Below are positions 1 through 8,650 of a DNA stretch of 64,000 bases, piece after piece. How positions within the stretch are numbered: position 1 is the stretch's first letter; each line of letters opens with the position of its first letter. Below the pieces are notes generated by a model. It made no database searches and was not told the DNA's origin. It saw only the letters and a program-made list of their open reading frames with translations. The position numbers were made by a program, and so were the translations under genes. Origin of the DNA: Bacillus massilinigeriensis. GTDB lineage: Bacteria; Bacillota; Bacilli; Bacillales; Cytobacillaceae. The stretch is from NCBI RefSeq assembly GCF_900117315.1, contig NZ_LT630337.1:3349404-3413403 (forward strand), given 5' to 3'.

Positions 1-26
1 TGCTCTACCAATTGAGCTAGGCCGGC
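1..26 (-). tRNA. 5' part of a tRNA, probably tRNA-Thr, cut by the window edge
   Basis: Read on the minus strand the first bases give GCCGGCCTAGCTCAATTGG followed by TAGAGCA, the acceptor 5' strand and D-arm of a Bacillus tRNA that I recognise best as tRNA-Thr. The anticodon would lie beyond the window start, so the isotype is an inference from the 5' half only. The identical stretch recurs at 153-178. Confidence 0.55.
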
Positions 27-152
27 AAATTTTTTAAAAGATATTTTTATTTTAGACTCGCAGTTAGTTAACGTCGTCCTGATCTCAGAAAGCTAATTCA
101 AGCAGCAGTTCGATCAGTACGCTGAAGTATTTCAGTGAAGCAATTTCGGTCG

Positions 153-178
153 TGCTCTACCAATTGAGCTAGGCCGGC
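153..178 (-). pseudogene. Truncated duplicate of the tRNA-Thr 5' half
   Basis: The same 26 bases as at 1-26, plus a few flanking A/T bases, recur here. On the minus strand the sequence then departs from any tRNA: no anticodon arm, T-arm or matching acceptor 3' strand follows. It is therefore a tRNA fragment, not a gene. The roughly 125 bases between the two copies match nothing I recognise. Two copies of a tRNA end with foreign sequence between them fit either an assembly join in a repetitive rrn/tRNA cluster or a recombination scar. Confidence 0.6.
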
Positions 179-206
179 AAAATAATAACAAAGCTTTTCC
201 ATATAA

Positions 207-282
207 TGGTGGAGGATGACGGGCTCGAACCGCCGACCCTCTGCTTGTAAGGCAGATGCTCTCCCAGCTGAGCTAATCCTCC
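207..282 (-). tRNA. tRNA-Val (anticodon UAC)
   Basis: The minus strand reads GGAGGAT at the acceptor 5' side and ATCCTCC-A at the 3' side, followed by an encoded CCA (207-209). The D-arm (AGCTCAGCTGGGAGAGC), the anticodon loop CTTACAA with anticodon TAC at 247-249, and the GGTTCGAGCC T-arm are all present. The acceptor stem pairs fully. It lies just downstream of the 5S gene in the leftward rRNA operon, the usual place for tRNA genes in Bacillaceae. Confidence 0.97.
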
Positions 283-292
283 ATTATTATAT

Positions 293-410
<118 letters not shown>

Positions 411-528
411 TATTTTCAAGACATTCTTTATTATAATGTCTTTTTGATTTTTTTCAAGAGAAAATTTTCATTTATTCTCTCAAAACTAGATAATGTCGAA
501 GAAAAAAGAATTACTTCCTAATCATTTT

Positions 529-665
529 GGTTAAGTCCTCGATCGATTAGTATTTGTCAGCTCCACGTGTCGCCACGCTTCCACCTCAAACCTATCTACC
601 TGATCATCTTTCAGGGATCTTACTAGCTTACGCTATGGGAAATCTCATCTTGAGGGGGGCTTCAT
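529..665 (-). rRNA. 23S rRNA, 3'-terminal fragment only
   Basis: The first part matches the extreme 3' end of Bacillus 23S rRNA on the minus strand (ending CGATCGAGGACTTAACC), including AGCGTAAGCTAGTAAGATCC. Only about 137 nt are present. Upstream on the minus strand the homology stops near GAAGCCCCCC and joins 16S sequence directly. Nearly the whole 23S gene and the 16S-23S spacer are absent. See the finding on the fused rrn operon. Confidence 0.85.
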
Positions 666-729
666 CTTGCATGTATTAGGCACGCCGCCAGCGTTCGTCC
701 TGAGCCAGGATCAAACTCTCCGAAAAAGA
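666..729 (-). rRNA. 16S rRNA, 5'-terminal fragment only
   Basis: The minus strand contains the canonical 16S start, GGAGAGTTTGATCCTGGCTC, then GGACGAACGCTGGCGGCGTG and CCTAATACATGCAAG. It breaks off after about 55 nt and runs straight into the 23S 3' end. A functional 16S rRNA cannot be made from this copy. The correct promoter and leader upstream show that this was, or in the real genome is, a full rrn operon. Confidence 0.88.
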
Positions 730-834
730 GTAAGATTAGCTCTTATAATTTTAAAAATAGAATTAACGTTGACGTATGGTTTGTTTAGTTTTCAAAGAAC
801 AATTTTCACTTCGTCGCTCGTAAGCGACTTTTTA

Positions 835-863
835 AATATATCACATTCAGACATACCAGTCAA
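835..863 (-). promoter_or_regulatory. rrn P2-type sigma-A promoter
   Basis: On the minus strand TTGACT (858-863) is separated by exactly 17 nt from TATATT (835-840). Both are five of six matches to consensus. It lies about 105 nt upstream of the 16S fragment, followed by a stem-loop (GTCGCT-TACG-AGCGAC, around 812-828) and the leader motif TTGTTCTTTGAAAAC that typically precedes Bacillus 16S genes. Confidence 0.85.
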
Positions 864-920
864 TAACTTTTTCGATATATTTTTTTGTTTCAGGCTCTTC
901 TTCTTTTGAAGACAAAAAAT

Positions 921-949
921 AATATATCATGATAATAAAACGAATGCAA
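921..949 (-). promoter_or_regulatory. Second, upstream rrn promoter (P1-type)
   Basis: Minus strand TTGCAT (944-949), a 17-nt spacer and TATATT (921-926). The -10 is good and the -35 weaker. Together with the promoter at 835-863 it gives the tandem promoter arrangement usual for Bacillus rRNA operons. The 730-1139 interval contains no gene; it holds this promoter pair, the leader and an inverted repeat at 980-1010. Confidence 0.6.
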
Positions 950-979
950 TACATTTTTATTATTTTTTTATTATTAACC

Positions 980-1010
980 TGGAGAGCGAAAGCAAAATTT
1001 CCTCTCTCCA
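980..1010. repeat. Inverted repeat between rrn promoters and the hydroxyacid oxidase gene
   Basis: TGGAGAG (980-986) and CTCTCCA (1004-1010) form a 7-bp stem. It sits downstream of the leftward gene ending at 1140 and could be its terminator, but no clean T-run follows on either strand, so the role is uncertain. Confidence 0.35.
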
Positions 1011-1139
1011 AGCTAACGCATTCTTTTTAAAAAAATACTATCTAGTAATTTTACATTTTCTATATTACATTCTGCTAAATATAAGAGAATATTAATGAAG
1101 TTTTAGTTTCTTCATTTTATCCGATAAAGTACTAGCCGA

Positions 1140-2327
1140 CTATACTCTCGCAGTTTCTTTTTTACTTATTTCCATTAAAATGGACTTATTGATGTCACTT
1201 ATTGATTTTTCTCCTGCTAATGCCATAGTAATATCCATATCTGCAATCATATTTTCTAGTACTTCTTTTACCCCATTTTCCCCACCTACTGCTAAACCAT
1301 ACATTGTTGGTCTTCCAACAAGAACTGCTTTTGCCCCTAAAGCTAATGCTTTAATAATATCTGAACCTCTCCTTATCCCACTATCCATAAGAACTGGAAT
1401 TTTCTCTTGAATAACATCACATATTATTGGTAATGCTTCGAGAGCTCCTATAGCTCCATCAACTTGGCGTCCGCCGTGATTTGAAACAATTATCCCATCC
1501 ACTCCGTATTCTAATGCTAATTTAGCATCATCAGGATGTAAAATTCCTTTTAGAATGATTGGAAGCTTAGTATGCTTTCTTAAAAAGGCAATGTCATCCC
1601 AAGTTAATGCAGCATTTCCAAACACTTGAGTCCAATACATTATAGCGGATGTTGGATCTTCCTTTGGTGATTTTGCAAGCTTGGAAACAAAGGCTGGATC
1701 GGTTAAGTAGTTACCTACTCCTTCCCCTATTAGGAATGGTAAGTATACATTCTTTAAATCATATTCGCGCCATGCCATCATCGGGGTATCTAAAGTAACA
1801 ACAATGGCAGTGTGGCCTGATGCTTCTGCTCTTTGAAGAAAGCTTGCTGTCACATCTGGATCTTTACTCCAATAAAGCTGGAACCACCTAGGAGCATCCC
1901 CCATTACCTCAGCAATTGCTTCCATTGGACTAGTAGATGCAGAACTTGTAATATACGGAACTCCAAGTTTTGCGCATGCTTTTGCTGTTGCAAGTTCACC
2001 TTCAGGATGAATGATGGACTGAACTCCAATGGGTGCCTGTAATATTGGAAATTCATAAGTAGTTCCAAACAAGTTTACTGTAATATCTCGATCCTCTACA
2101 TTACGAAGCATTCTCGGTACGATTTTCCATTGATCAAACGCTTGAAGATTTGACTTCATTGTTTTTTCTGCGCCTGCACCACCTGCAACATAATAATAAG
2201 GGCCATCCGCTAGAATTTCGCGAGCGCACTGTTCCCATTCTTCGCAAACAACCGGATACCTTTTTGGATCAGGGTTTGGCATCGTTTGATACACTTGAAA
2301 TTGAATAGCATTTCCGAAATTTGACAT
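1140..2327 (-). CDS. FMN-dependent alpha-hydroxy acid oxidase (lactate oxidase / lactate 2-monooxygenase-like)
   Basis: 395 aa, ATG preceded by AGGAGG. Family of glycolate/lactate oxidases: a TIM barrel that binds FMN and oxidises an L-2-hydroxyacid to the 2-oxoacid. Visible marks are FQLYW (149-153), the FMN lysine in ILKG (258-261), the catalytic block SNHGGRQVD (282-290) with active-site His284 and Arg287, and DSGIRRGSDIIKALALGA (315-332) with the phosphate-binding VGRP. The extended segment around 200-240 resembles lactate monooxygenases more than short lactate oxidases. It is the last gene of a permease-dehydrogenase-oxidase operon (18-nt gaps). The exact hydroxyacid is unknown. Its partners suggest a branched-chain or aromatic hydroxyacid is as likely as lactate. 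Confidence 0.85.
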   Translation of the reverse strand: MSNFGNAIQFQVYQTMPNPDPKRYPVVCEEWEQCAREILADGPYYYVAGGAGAEKTMKSNLQAFDQWKIVPRMLRNVEDRDITVNLFGTTYEFPILQAPIGVQSIIHPEGELATAKACAKLGVPYITSSASTSPMEAIAEVMGDAPRWFQLYWSKDPDVTASFLQRAEASGHTAIVVTLDTPMMAWREYDLKNVYLPFLIGEGVGNYLTDPAFVSKLAKSPKEDPTSAIMYWTQVFGNAALTWDDIAFLRKHTKLPIILKGILHPDDAKLALEYGVDGIIVSNHGGRQVDGAIGALEALPIICDVIQEKIPVLMDSGIRRGSDIIKALALGAKAVLVGRPTMYGLAVGGENGVKEVLENMIADMDITMALAGEKSISDINKSILMEISKKETARV

Positions 2328-2344
2328 GATTATTTCCTCCTATA

Positions 2345-3472
2345 TTAATAAAATTTATTTCTTAATGAAATATTGGCTGCTTCTCGAGGTGTAATCTTAT
2401 CTTCTAATGCTATAGACATGATATTTTTTGTTGTTTCACCAATTTGCCCCTTTAAATATTGAAGAATATCTTCCACTTCTGGTTTAATTCTTTTATATAA
2501 GATAGCTCCAAATAATCCTGCTCCACCTGAATTTGCAATAAAGTCAGGTATACAATAAATATTTCTTTCAAATAGTTTTTTCTCAGCACCTTCTGTTACC
2601 GGAATATTTGCTGCTTCAACAATGAGAAGTGTATTGATTTGATTCACATTCTTTTCGTTAATTACATCAGCAATTGCAGCCGGAATTAAAACATCAACTG
2701 GAGTTTCTAACCAGAAGTTGTGGGATTTAAGTTCATAATGTTCCGGAAGGCTCGACCGATCAATCGTTCCTTTACTGTCCTTCAAACCTTGAAGGAGAGG
2801 AATATCTAAACCATCAGAATTAAATATCGTCCCTTCAACATCAGACACCGCAACCACTTTTGCACCCGCTTCATATAAATACTTTGCTGTACTTGCGCCA
2901 ACACTACCAAATCCTTGAATCGAAACTTTTGCCTCCTTTATCTTCCGGTTCAGTGAATCTAAAGCCTGTATTGCAGTAATAGCTACTCCATACCCTGTTA
3001 CAATATCCGTTAGTGGAATTTCTTCTACTGACAATCTCAATGACTTCATTAAATTTTGAAGGATTTCCGAACCATTTTCACTTTTTTGTAGGTAAGCATC
3101 AACACTAGATGAAAGTCCAATTTCATTAAGTAGCCTTACAATATCTTCTTCCCTTGTACCTAAGTCTTCACTTGTACACCAGTGATGAAGTAAAAATGCC
3201 TTATGGGCTTCTAAATACCGTTTTAGAACGTCAAGAGCATCAGGTGCAGATGGCGAATAGTTTATGCCACCCTTAGCTCCGCCTATAGGCATGCCTAGTC
3301 CAGCCATTTTGATAGTCATTGTCGCAGCTAAACGTTGAACCTCCTCTTGTGTTACCCCCTCTCTCATCCGGATTCCGCCTCCAGCAAGCCCATCTATTAA
3401 CCTATCAATAACAAAATATCCATTTACCTTTGTTACTGGGTCTTTCCAAAGTGTAACCATGTACGAATCCAT
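2345..3472 (-). CDS. Leu/Glu/Phe/Val-type amino acid dehydrogenase
   Basis: 375 aa with an AGGAGG ribosome binding site. The N-terminal dimerisation/substrate domain carries the signature GGAKGGI (64-70) with catalytic Lys67, and SEDLGT (101-106) supplies the usual acidic residue. The NAD-binding Rossmann domain has GFGSVG (187-192) followed by a dinucleotide acidic position (VAVSD). The length fits leucine/phenylalanine dehydrogenases (about 360-380 aa) better than glutamate dehydrogenases (about 420-450). The reaction is reversible oxidative deamination of an L-amino acid to a 2-oxoacid. It lies between a permease and a hydroxyacid oxidase, so both enzymes converge on a 2-oxoacid. The substrate among Leu, Val, Phe or Glu cannot be fixed by eye. 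Confidence 0.85.
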   Translation of the reverse strand: MDSYMVTLWKDPVTKVNGYFVIDRLIDGLAGGGIRMREGVTQEEVQRLAATMTIKMAGLGMPIGGAKGGINYSPSAPDALDVLKRYLEAHKAFLLHHWCTSEDLGTREEDIVRLLNEIGLSSSVDAYLQKSENGSEILQNLMKSLRLSVEEIPLTDIVTGYGVAITAIQALDSLNRKIKEAKVSIQGFGSVGASTAKYLYEAGAKVVAVSDVEGTIFNSDGLDIPLLQGLKDSKGTIDRSSLPEHYELKSHNFWLETPVDVLIPAAIADVINEKNVNQINTLLIVEAANIPVTEGAEKKLFERNIYCIPDFIANSGGAGLFGAILYKRIKPEVEDILQYLKGQIGETTKNIMSIALEDKITPREAANISLRNKFY

Positions 3473-3490
3473 TTTTTATCCTCCTCAACA

Positions 3491-4822
3491 TTACAAAGTT
3501 TTTGTCTCATCAAATAAATCAAATGAAATGCGATGAATTACTTTTTTTCTAAAATGGTAGTATATAAGGGTTAAAGGAATAATAATGACTAGAGAAATGC
3601 CTACGATTGGGGCATCAAGCATTGCTAATATAGTAAATAAAAAACTTGTTATTATACCTGCCCAACAGCAAAATAAGAGAATAGACTTTGGAATTTTTAT
3701 ACTTGCCTTTTTTACCTCTTGTGGGAATCTTTTGTGTATTTTTAAGGCGGCAAAACCTGTAATTACACCGCTTAATAGAAGGCCTACAACCGTCATTGTT
3801 GCAAAGATAGTACCGCTAACCCCAGCAAGAATTAATAGGATTGGGATAAATACAAGGACAGACAATGCAATGTAGGGTATTTGAGATTTTGAATGAAGTT
3901 TCATGAATCTTTCTGAAACCAAGTTATCCTTTGCCATTACCCGTAGCTCCTGTGGACCAACAAGAAGAATGGCATTTAAAGTAGTTGCAATAGCAAATAG
4001 ACCACCAACACCTATAAAAGTAACTAACCAGGAAGGAAGAAATAATTCTGCAGCCATCGGGATAGATGCCTTTGATGAGATTAAGCTTTCAATAGAGGTA
4101 ACAGATGTAGCAACATAGGAAACACCCATGTAAATAATCATGACAAGGAGGAGACTTATAATAATGGCTCTTGGTGTATTTTTTTGTGGATTTTTAATTT
4201 CTCCTCCAATTTCCGTAATGATTCCATACCCCGCATAGGAATAAAAAGATAGTACAGACGCAAATAGTAGACCAGAAACCCCATTCGATAGTAACGGTCC
4301 GTTACTCAATTTGATTGTTGGTTCATACTGCAAACCAGGAATAATGAAAATAAGCAATGCAAGTAACATCCAAACAACCATACCTATTTGAATGATATTT
4401 GCTGTTTTAATTCCAAACAAATTGATTACATAAAAGAGTAAAATAATGAGAATGGCTGATGGAATAATTGGAACTTCATTAAAGTAATACGTTAAATATT
4501 CACTAAAGCCTAAACCAAGCATTCCAATTGCTCCGATTACTGCAAAAATAAGAAACATACCATTTAATATTCCAGCAGCAGGATTTAGTAGACGGCTTGC
4601 GTAGAAATAAGAACCGCCTGTTCGAGGAAACAATGCTCCTAACTGAATATAGTAAACACTACCCAAGAATGCAGGAATTGCTCCAATGAAAAAGGCTATA
4701 AATAATGATCCCCCTGTCTTTTCTATAAGTGGACCAAGCAATACAAAAATTGCTGACCCTACCATTGTTCCTACTAAGGTGGATATTGCCCCAATAAGAC
4801 CCATTTTCCCTTTTTGCTCCAC
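3491..4822 (-). CDS. APC-superfamily amino acid permease
   Basis: About 443 aa, highly hydrophobic with roughly twelve membrane segments. The start GLIGAISTLVGTMVGSAIF is the TM1 glycine-rich motif of the APC superfamily, and YFYASRLLNP follows in the TM2-TM3 region. GTG at 4822 is preferred to the upstream TTG because it sits 6 nt from AAAGGAGGG. It is the first gene of the leftward operon with the amino acid dehydrogenase and hydroxyacid oxidase, so it probably imports the amino acid that the next gene deaminates. Its promoter overlaps the palindromic operator at 4943-4967, divergent from the TetR gene. Confidence 0.85.
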   Translation of the reverse strand: MEQKGKMGLIGAISTLVGTMVGSAIFVLLGPLIEKTGGSLFIAFFIGAIPAFLGSVYYIQLGALFPRTGGSYFYASRLLNPAAGILNGMFLIFAVIGAIGMLGLGFSEYLTYYFNEVPIIPSAILIILLFYVINLFGIKTANIIQIGMVVWMLLALLIFIIPGLQYEPTIKLSNGPLLSNGVSGLLFASVLSFYSYAGYGIITEIGGEIKNPQKNTPRAIIISLLLVMIIYMGVSYVATSVTSIESLISSKASIPMAAELFLPSWLVTFIGVGGLFAIATTLNAILLVGPQELRVMAKDNLVSERFMKLHSKSQIPYIALSVLVFIPILLILAGVSGTIFATMTVVGLLLSGVITGFAALKIHKRFPQEVKKASIKIPKSILLFCCWAGIITSFLFTILAMLDAPIVGISLVIIIPLTLIYYHFRKKVIHRISFDLFDETKTL

Positions 4823-4942
4823 CAAATTCCCTCCTTTGTAAAATTCCTTTAATATTTTCCTTTAGATAACTTCATCTAACAGTAAGGTCGGTATACATTA
4901 ATAGCAATTACGTTTGTTGCCATTTCCAAAATATGCTATGAT

Positions 4943-4967
4943 GAATATTGACATTATGTCAATATTC
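4943..4967. promoter_or_regulatory. 25-bp perfect palindrome: operator of the adjacent TetR regulator
   Basis: The 25 bases are a perfect palindrome centred on 4955, with the core TTGACA-TTA-TGTCAA (4949-4963). Rightward it lies directly downstream of a -10-like TATGAT (4937-4942) and before the tetR start at 4986. Leftward, TTGACA (4957-4962 on the minus strand) with an 18-nt spacer and TAGCAT forms a promoter for the permease operon, so the repressor would block both directions. The same core recurs at 10775-10789. Confidence 0.85.
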
Positions 4968-4985
4968 TAAAAATGGTGATTATTT

Positions 4986-5597
4986 ATGAACAAACTAGAT
5001 GGAAGACTAAAAAGATCCATCGCTACAAGAAAAAGGATATTAACTTGTGCAAAAGATATCTTTCTTGAGCATGGTTATGAAAATACGACGATTAAAATGA
5101 TCAATGAAGGTGCAAATACAGGTTATGGAACGGTTTATGTCCATTTCCCTGAAGGTAAAGATCAAATATTATATTCGATTATGGACGAAGTAATGGAAGA
5201 GTTTTATTCTGTAGCGGATATCGATTTTCAACCAAAAACTAGACATGATGCTTACATGATTATTAAAGATCAAGTTTTACATTTTCTAAAACTAGGAAAT
5301 CAATATCAATCACTTCTAAAAGTGTTTTATGAAGCAATGGGTTTTTCGACCCTACTTAAAAATAAGTGGGAAGAAATTCTATTAAAATTCGTTCATAGAA
5401 TTACGAGCGATATCACCTATTCACAAAACTTAGAACTAGCTAGAAGAATACCAACTGAAGTTGTTGCGAAAATGTTATTGTATACGGGTGAACGTTTTCT
5501 CTGGGAAATTGCATTTGAAAAAACAGAGTTGTCCGTTGATACCATCGCAGAAACGATTGTAGAAATTTATATGTTTGGTTTATACAAAGCGGATTAA
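4986..5597 (+). CDS. TetR-family transcriptional regulator
   Basis: 203 aa. The N-terminal helix-turn-helix (about residues 12-58) has the family pattern: ILTCAKDIFLEHGYENTTI, then GTVYVHFPEGKDQIL in place of the usual YYHF-K-K element. The C-terminal helical domain would bind an effector. It is transcribed divergently from the permease operon and its own gene lies just behind a perfect palindrome. The same operator core precedes the E1alpha-E1beta-E2 operon 5.8 kb away. I infer a repressor of both operons, induced perhaps by an acyl-CoA, 2-oxoacid or amino acid. The family is well supported; the ligand is not determined. Confidence 0.88.
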   Translation: MNKLDGRLKRSIATRKRILTCAKDIFLEHGYENTTIKMINEGANTGYGTVYVHFPEGKDQILYSIMDEVMEEFYSVADIDFQPKTRHDAYMIIKDQVLHFLKLGNQYQSLLKVFYEAMGFSTLLKNKWEEILLKFVHRITSDITYSQNLELARRIPTEVVAKMLLYTGERFLWEIAFEKTELSVDTIAETIVEIYMFGLYKAD

Positions 5598-5694
5598 ATA
5601 ATTGTGTTTTCCATTTTCCTTTGGGGGGTGGTATAGGACTAACAATCATCCAACTGATTATTTATCTATTTCTCCATCCCCCTAAGAAGTTTAA

Positions 5695-7056
5695 TTAATA
5701 TAAAAAGATTTTACCCGGGTTTAATATTCCTTGTGGATCCAAGGTAGCTTTGATAGATTTCATTACACCTAAGGATTCACCATGCTCCATCCGTAAAAAT
5801 TCCCTCTTTCCTAAACCAATACCATGCTCACCAGTACAGGTTCCGCCTTTTTCTAACGCATATTGAACAATCAGGCTATTTATTTTTTCTACCTTTTCTT
5901 TATTATCTTGGTCTATTGGCAAGACCGCATGAAAATTCCCATCCCCTACATGCCCAAAGATAGCAGCATCGATTCCAAACTGATTTGTTATTCTTCTTGT
6001 TTCAATAATTGCATTTGGAAGCTCAGAAATTGGAACACAAACATCTGTAGAGAGCATGCCTTTTCCCGGATTTCCTGCTAAAATAGCAAATGCTACGTGG
6101 TGTCTTGCTTCCCAAAGCTTGGCTCTTGAAAGTGAATCGGTCTCAAATTCAAATAATTGACATCCCTCACTCATCGCAACTTCCTTAACTAACTCTATTT
6201 CATTTTTAACTGTTTGCACGCTGCCGCTTATTTCTATAAATAAAGTCGGTACTTCCTGATAATTGGTATCCTTATAAGCATTAACCGCCTTTATGGTTAA
6301 ATCATCAACGAGCTCAATTTTTCCAAGCTGGATGCCAGACTTTAACATAGCAGTTGCTGCTTGTCCGGCTTCATCAATAGAAGGAAACAAGGCTCTTACA
6401 GCAAAGGTTGCCTCAGGAATTCCTTGTAACCGCAATGTTATTTCTGTTAGAACCCCAAGTGTCCCTTCTGAACCAACAAATAAACCTGTTAAATTATAGC
6501 CTGCTGATGATTTGACGGCCATTCCACCGGTCTTAATGATTTGTCCATTAGCTAATACAACCTCCAGACCTAGAACTTGATCCTTCATCGTCCCATATTT
6601 AACACTGTTTGTACCACTTGCATTCGTAGAGCTCATTCCACCAATAGAAGCATCTGCTCCAGGGTCAACCGGAAAAAATAGTCCATGCTTTTTAAGCTCT
6701 TTATTTAACTCATTTCGAGTAACACCAGGCTGGACCCTTACCAAAAAATCCTCAGGGCGAACCTCCAAAATTTTATTCATTAAAGTAAGATTTAATGAAA
6801 TCCCCCCTTCGACTGGGATGATATGCCCTTCTAGACTACTTCCTGCACCAAAAGGAGTAATTGGTATCTTATGTTCATTGGCAAAGGAAAGAATCGAACT
6901 CACTTCTTCCTTCGTTTCTGGAAATACAACGATTTCCGGCTGATTTGGGAGATGATAAGTTAATCCCTTACTATGCTGCTCTAGTACTGTTTTGTTTTGC
7001 GATACTCTATCTTCATTTTGTATAATGCTTAGAATTTGCTCATACATATTCTCCAT
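5695..7056 (-). CDS. FAD-linked 2-hydroxyacid dehydrogenase (GlcD / D-lactate dehydrogenase-like)
   Basis: 453 aa, GGTGAG ribosome binding site. The N-terminal PCMH-type FAD domain shows PFGAGSSLEGH, PGADASIGGMSSTNASG and VGSEGTLG. The C-terminal FAD-oxidase domain has FGHVGDGNFHAVLP and ends with GTCTGEHGIGLGKREF (about 410-430), typical of GlcD and cytochrome-linked D-lactate dehydrogenases. It oxidises a D-2-hydroxyacid to the 2-oxoacid, delivering electrons to FAD and probably the respiratory chain. It lies downstream of the E2 gene, separated by a 212-bp hairpin repeat, and may share the operon. With the L-type oxidase at 1140-2327 the region could handle both hydroxyacid stereoisomers. 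Confidence 0.88.
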   Translation of the reverse strand: MENMYEQILSIIQNEDRVSQNKTVLEQHSKGLTYHLPNQPEIVVFPETKEEVSSILSFANEHKIPITPFGAGSSLEGHIIPVEGGISLNLTLMNKILEVRPEDFLVRVQPGVTRNELNKELKKHGLFFPVDPGADASIGGMSSTNASGTNSVKYGTMKDQVLGLEVVLANGQIIKTGGMAVKSSAGYNLTGLFVGSEGTLGVLTEITLRLQGIPEATFAVRALFPSIDEAGQAATAMLKSGIQLGKIELVDDLTIKAVNAYKDTNYQEVPTLFIEISGSVQTVKNEIELVKEVAMSEGCQLFEFETDSLSRAKLWEARHHVAFAILAGNPGKGMLSTDVCVPISELPNAIIETRRITNQFGIDAAIFGHVGDGNFHAVLPIDQDNKEKVEKINSLIVQYALEKGGTCTGEHGIGLGKREFLRMEHGESLGVMKSIKATLDPQGILNPGKIFLY

Positions 7057-7088
7057 ATTTATCTCACCATTTTATTTATTATTTTTGA

Positions 7089-7300
7089 AGGCTGTTTTCT
7101 CAAAGTTTGTTGTTATTTTGATGATAAATAAGTAGAGAGCAATGACTTAGCAGCCTGAATACACGTAGACTCCTGTGGGAATGCGAGAAAGGTGAGACCC
7201 CCGAGGAGCGTAGCGACGAGGAGGCTCACCGCTCGCCCACGGAAAGCGGAGTGTATTCAGGCTGCGGTTATAAAAGCAACAATCTATACGAAAACAGCCT
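7089..7300. repeat. Nested palindromic intergenic repeat of the Bacillus hairpin type
   Basis: The inner arms, 15 bp and perfectly complementary, are at 7150-7164 (GCAGCCTGAATACAC) and 7251-7265. They enclose the motifs ACTCCTGTGGGAA, GGTGAGACCCCCGAGGAGCG, GAGGAGGCTCACCGC and CACGGAAAGCGGAGTG, which pair with each other into one long G+C-rich hairpin. Outer arms AGGCTGTTTT (7089-7098) and AAAACAGCCT (7291-7300) frame the element. I know this sequence type as a dispersed intergenic repeat of Bacillus genomes. It is not a gene, though antisense ORFs run through it. Confidence 0.8.
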
Positions 7301-7346
7301 TTTTGAAAATCACAGTCGGTAATTACTGAATCCATCAAAACCCACG

Positions 7347-8624
7347 TTAGCGCCCCTCTAAAATAAGTAATTCTGGATTTTCAATAATTGATCCAAAATC
7401 CTCCATAAATGCATTAGCTGGTGCACCGTCAATGACCCTATGATCGAAGGTAAGAGAAATCCCCATTACATCTCCGATAATAATCTGGTCATCCTTTACA
7501 ATCGGTTTTTTCTTTATACTGTGAACTCCTAATATCGCCACTTCTGGGTAGTTAATAATTGGAGTAGCATACCATCCACCTTTTCCACCTGTATTTGAAA
7601 TGGTAAAAGTACTATTGGTGAGTTCATCTGGTCGTAATTTTCTTTCTCTTGCCCGGATAGATAAATCCTGAATCTCTTTTGCAATTTCTATAATCGTCTT
7701 CTGATCAGCATGTTTAATTACCGGAACGACTAATCCTTCATTGGTTGCCGTAGCAATTCCAATATGAATTTCTTTCTTATAGATGATTTCCATCCTTTCA
7801 TCGTCAACTGATGCATTGAAAATGGGGTTTCGTTTTAACGCCTTTGTTACAGCCTTAACAAAGAAAGGAAGATAGGTTAGTTTGATTCCTTCTTTTTCTG
7901 CAAATGGTAGTAATTGATTTTTCATTTCAACTAGCTTTGTCATGACGACTTCATCCATACCTGTGCAGTGAATGGCTGTTGATTTGGATTGTTTCATATT
8001 TTCATATATTCTTTTTCTAAGACCACGTATCGGAATCCTCGTATCCGCCGAATCTTCTTGACTGAGAAGCGAAGGGGATGCTGGTTCAATAGGAACCGTA
8101 GCTAAGGCTACAGCTACCTCTTCCTTTGAGTTATTTTTATAAGACCTTACATCTTCTTCCGTTACCTTCCCATTCCTTCCTGTTGGTGGAACGAGAGTAA
8201 TATCAATGCCCAATTCCCTTGCAAGCTTTCTTACTGACGGAGGGGCTATGACTCGTTTTTTTGTTGGTTGGCTAATAGGTGTTTGTGGTGAATCCTGTTG
8301 AAGTGATGATTGCTGATTTAATGAGTTCTGTTGAGGTAACTCTTGGTGAATCGTGGGTTGATTACTAGTTGTAATACCCGGCTTTTTGTCTTCTAAAATG
8401 GTAAAAAGAACATCTCCTACTCTTAATACATCTCCTATATTGGCTTCTAAGGATTGGATGACTCCAGATACTGGCGAAGAGATTTCTACTACTGCTTTAT
8501 CTGTTTGGACTTCTACTATATTTTCATTTTCCTTTATATAATCCCCCACTTCCTTAAACCAAGTAAGGATTTCTGCTTCATGAAGGCCTTCTCCAATGTC
8601 AGGAAGTTGAAATTGATAAGCCAT
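7347..8624 (-). CDS. Dihydrolipoyl acyltransferase (E2) of a 2-oxoacid dehydrogenase complex
   Basis: 425 aa when started at the ATG at 8624, the start of the typical [13 protein letters not shown] lipoyl domain. An upstream in-frame start at 8708 would add 28 unrelated residues inside the preceding gene. Domains: lipoyl (1-76) with the lipoylated lysine in QTDKAVVE (Lys43), a Gln/Ser/Pro linker (82-125), the peripheral-subunit binding domain (127-162, [16 protein letters not shown]), and the catalytic domain ending in [11 protein letters not shown] (His395). It transfers the acyl group from lipoate to CoA. It lies 26 nt downstream of E1beta. No E3 gene is present here, so the lipoamide dehydrogenase must be shared with another complex. 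Confidence 0.92.
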   Translation of the reverse strand: MAYQFQLPDIGEGLHEAEILTWFKEVGDYIKENENIVEVQTDKAVVEISSPVSGVIQSLEANIGDVLRVGDVLFTILEDKKPGITTSNQPTIHQELPQQNSLNQQSSLQQDSPQTPISQPTKKRVIAPPSVRKLARELGIDITLVPPTGRNGKVTEEDVRSYKNNSKEEVAVALATVPIEPASPSLLSQEDSADTRIPIRGLRKRIYENMKQSKSTAIHCTGMDEVVMTKLVEMKNQLLPFAEKEGIKLTYLPFFVKAVTKALKRNPIFNASVDDERMEIIYKKEIHIGIATATNEGLVVPVIKHADQKTIIEIAKEIQDLSIRARERKLRPDELTNSTFTISNTGGKGGWYATPIINYPEVAILGVHSIKKKPIVKDDQIIIGDVMGISLTFDHRVIDGAPANAFMEDFGSIIENPELLILEGR

Positions 8625-8650
8625 AGCCCTTTGACAACCCCTTTCTGTAA

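Noticed and set aside
7147-7338. 63-aa ORF through the hairpin repeat
   Set aside because: Entirely inside the palindromic repeat; codons reflect the repeat sequence and no start signal exists.
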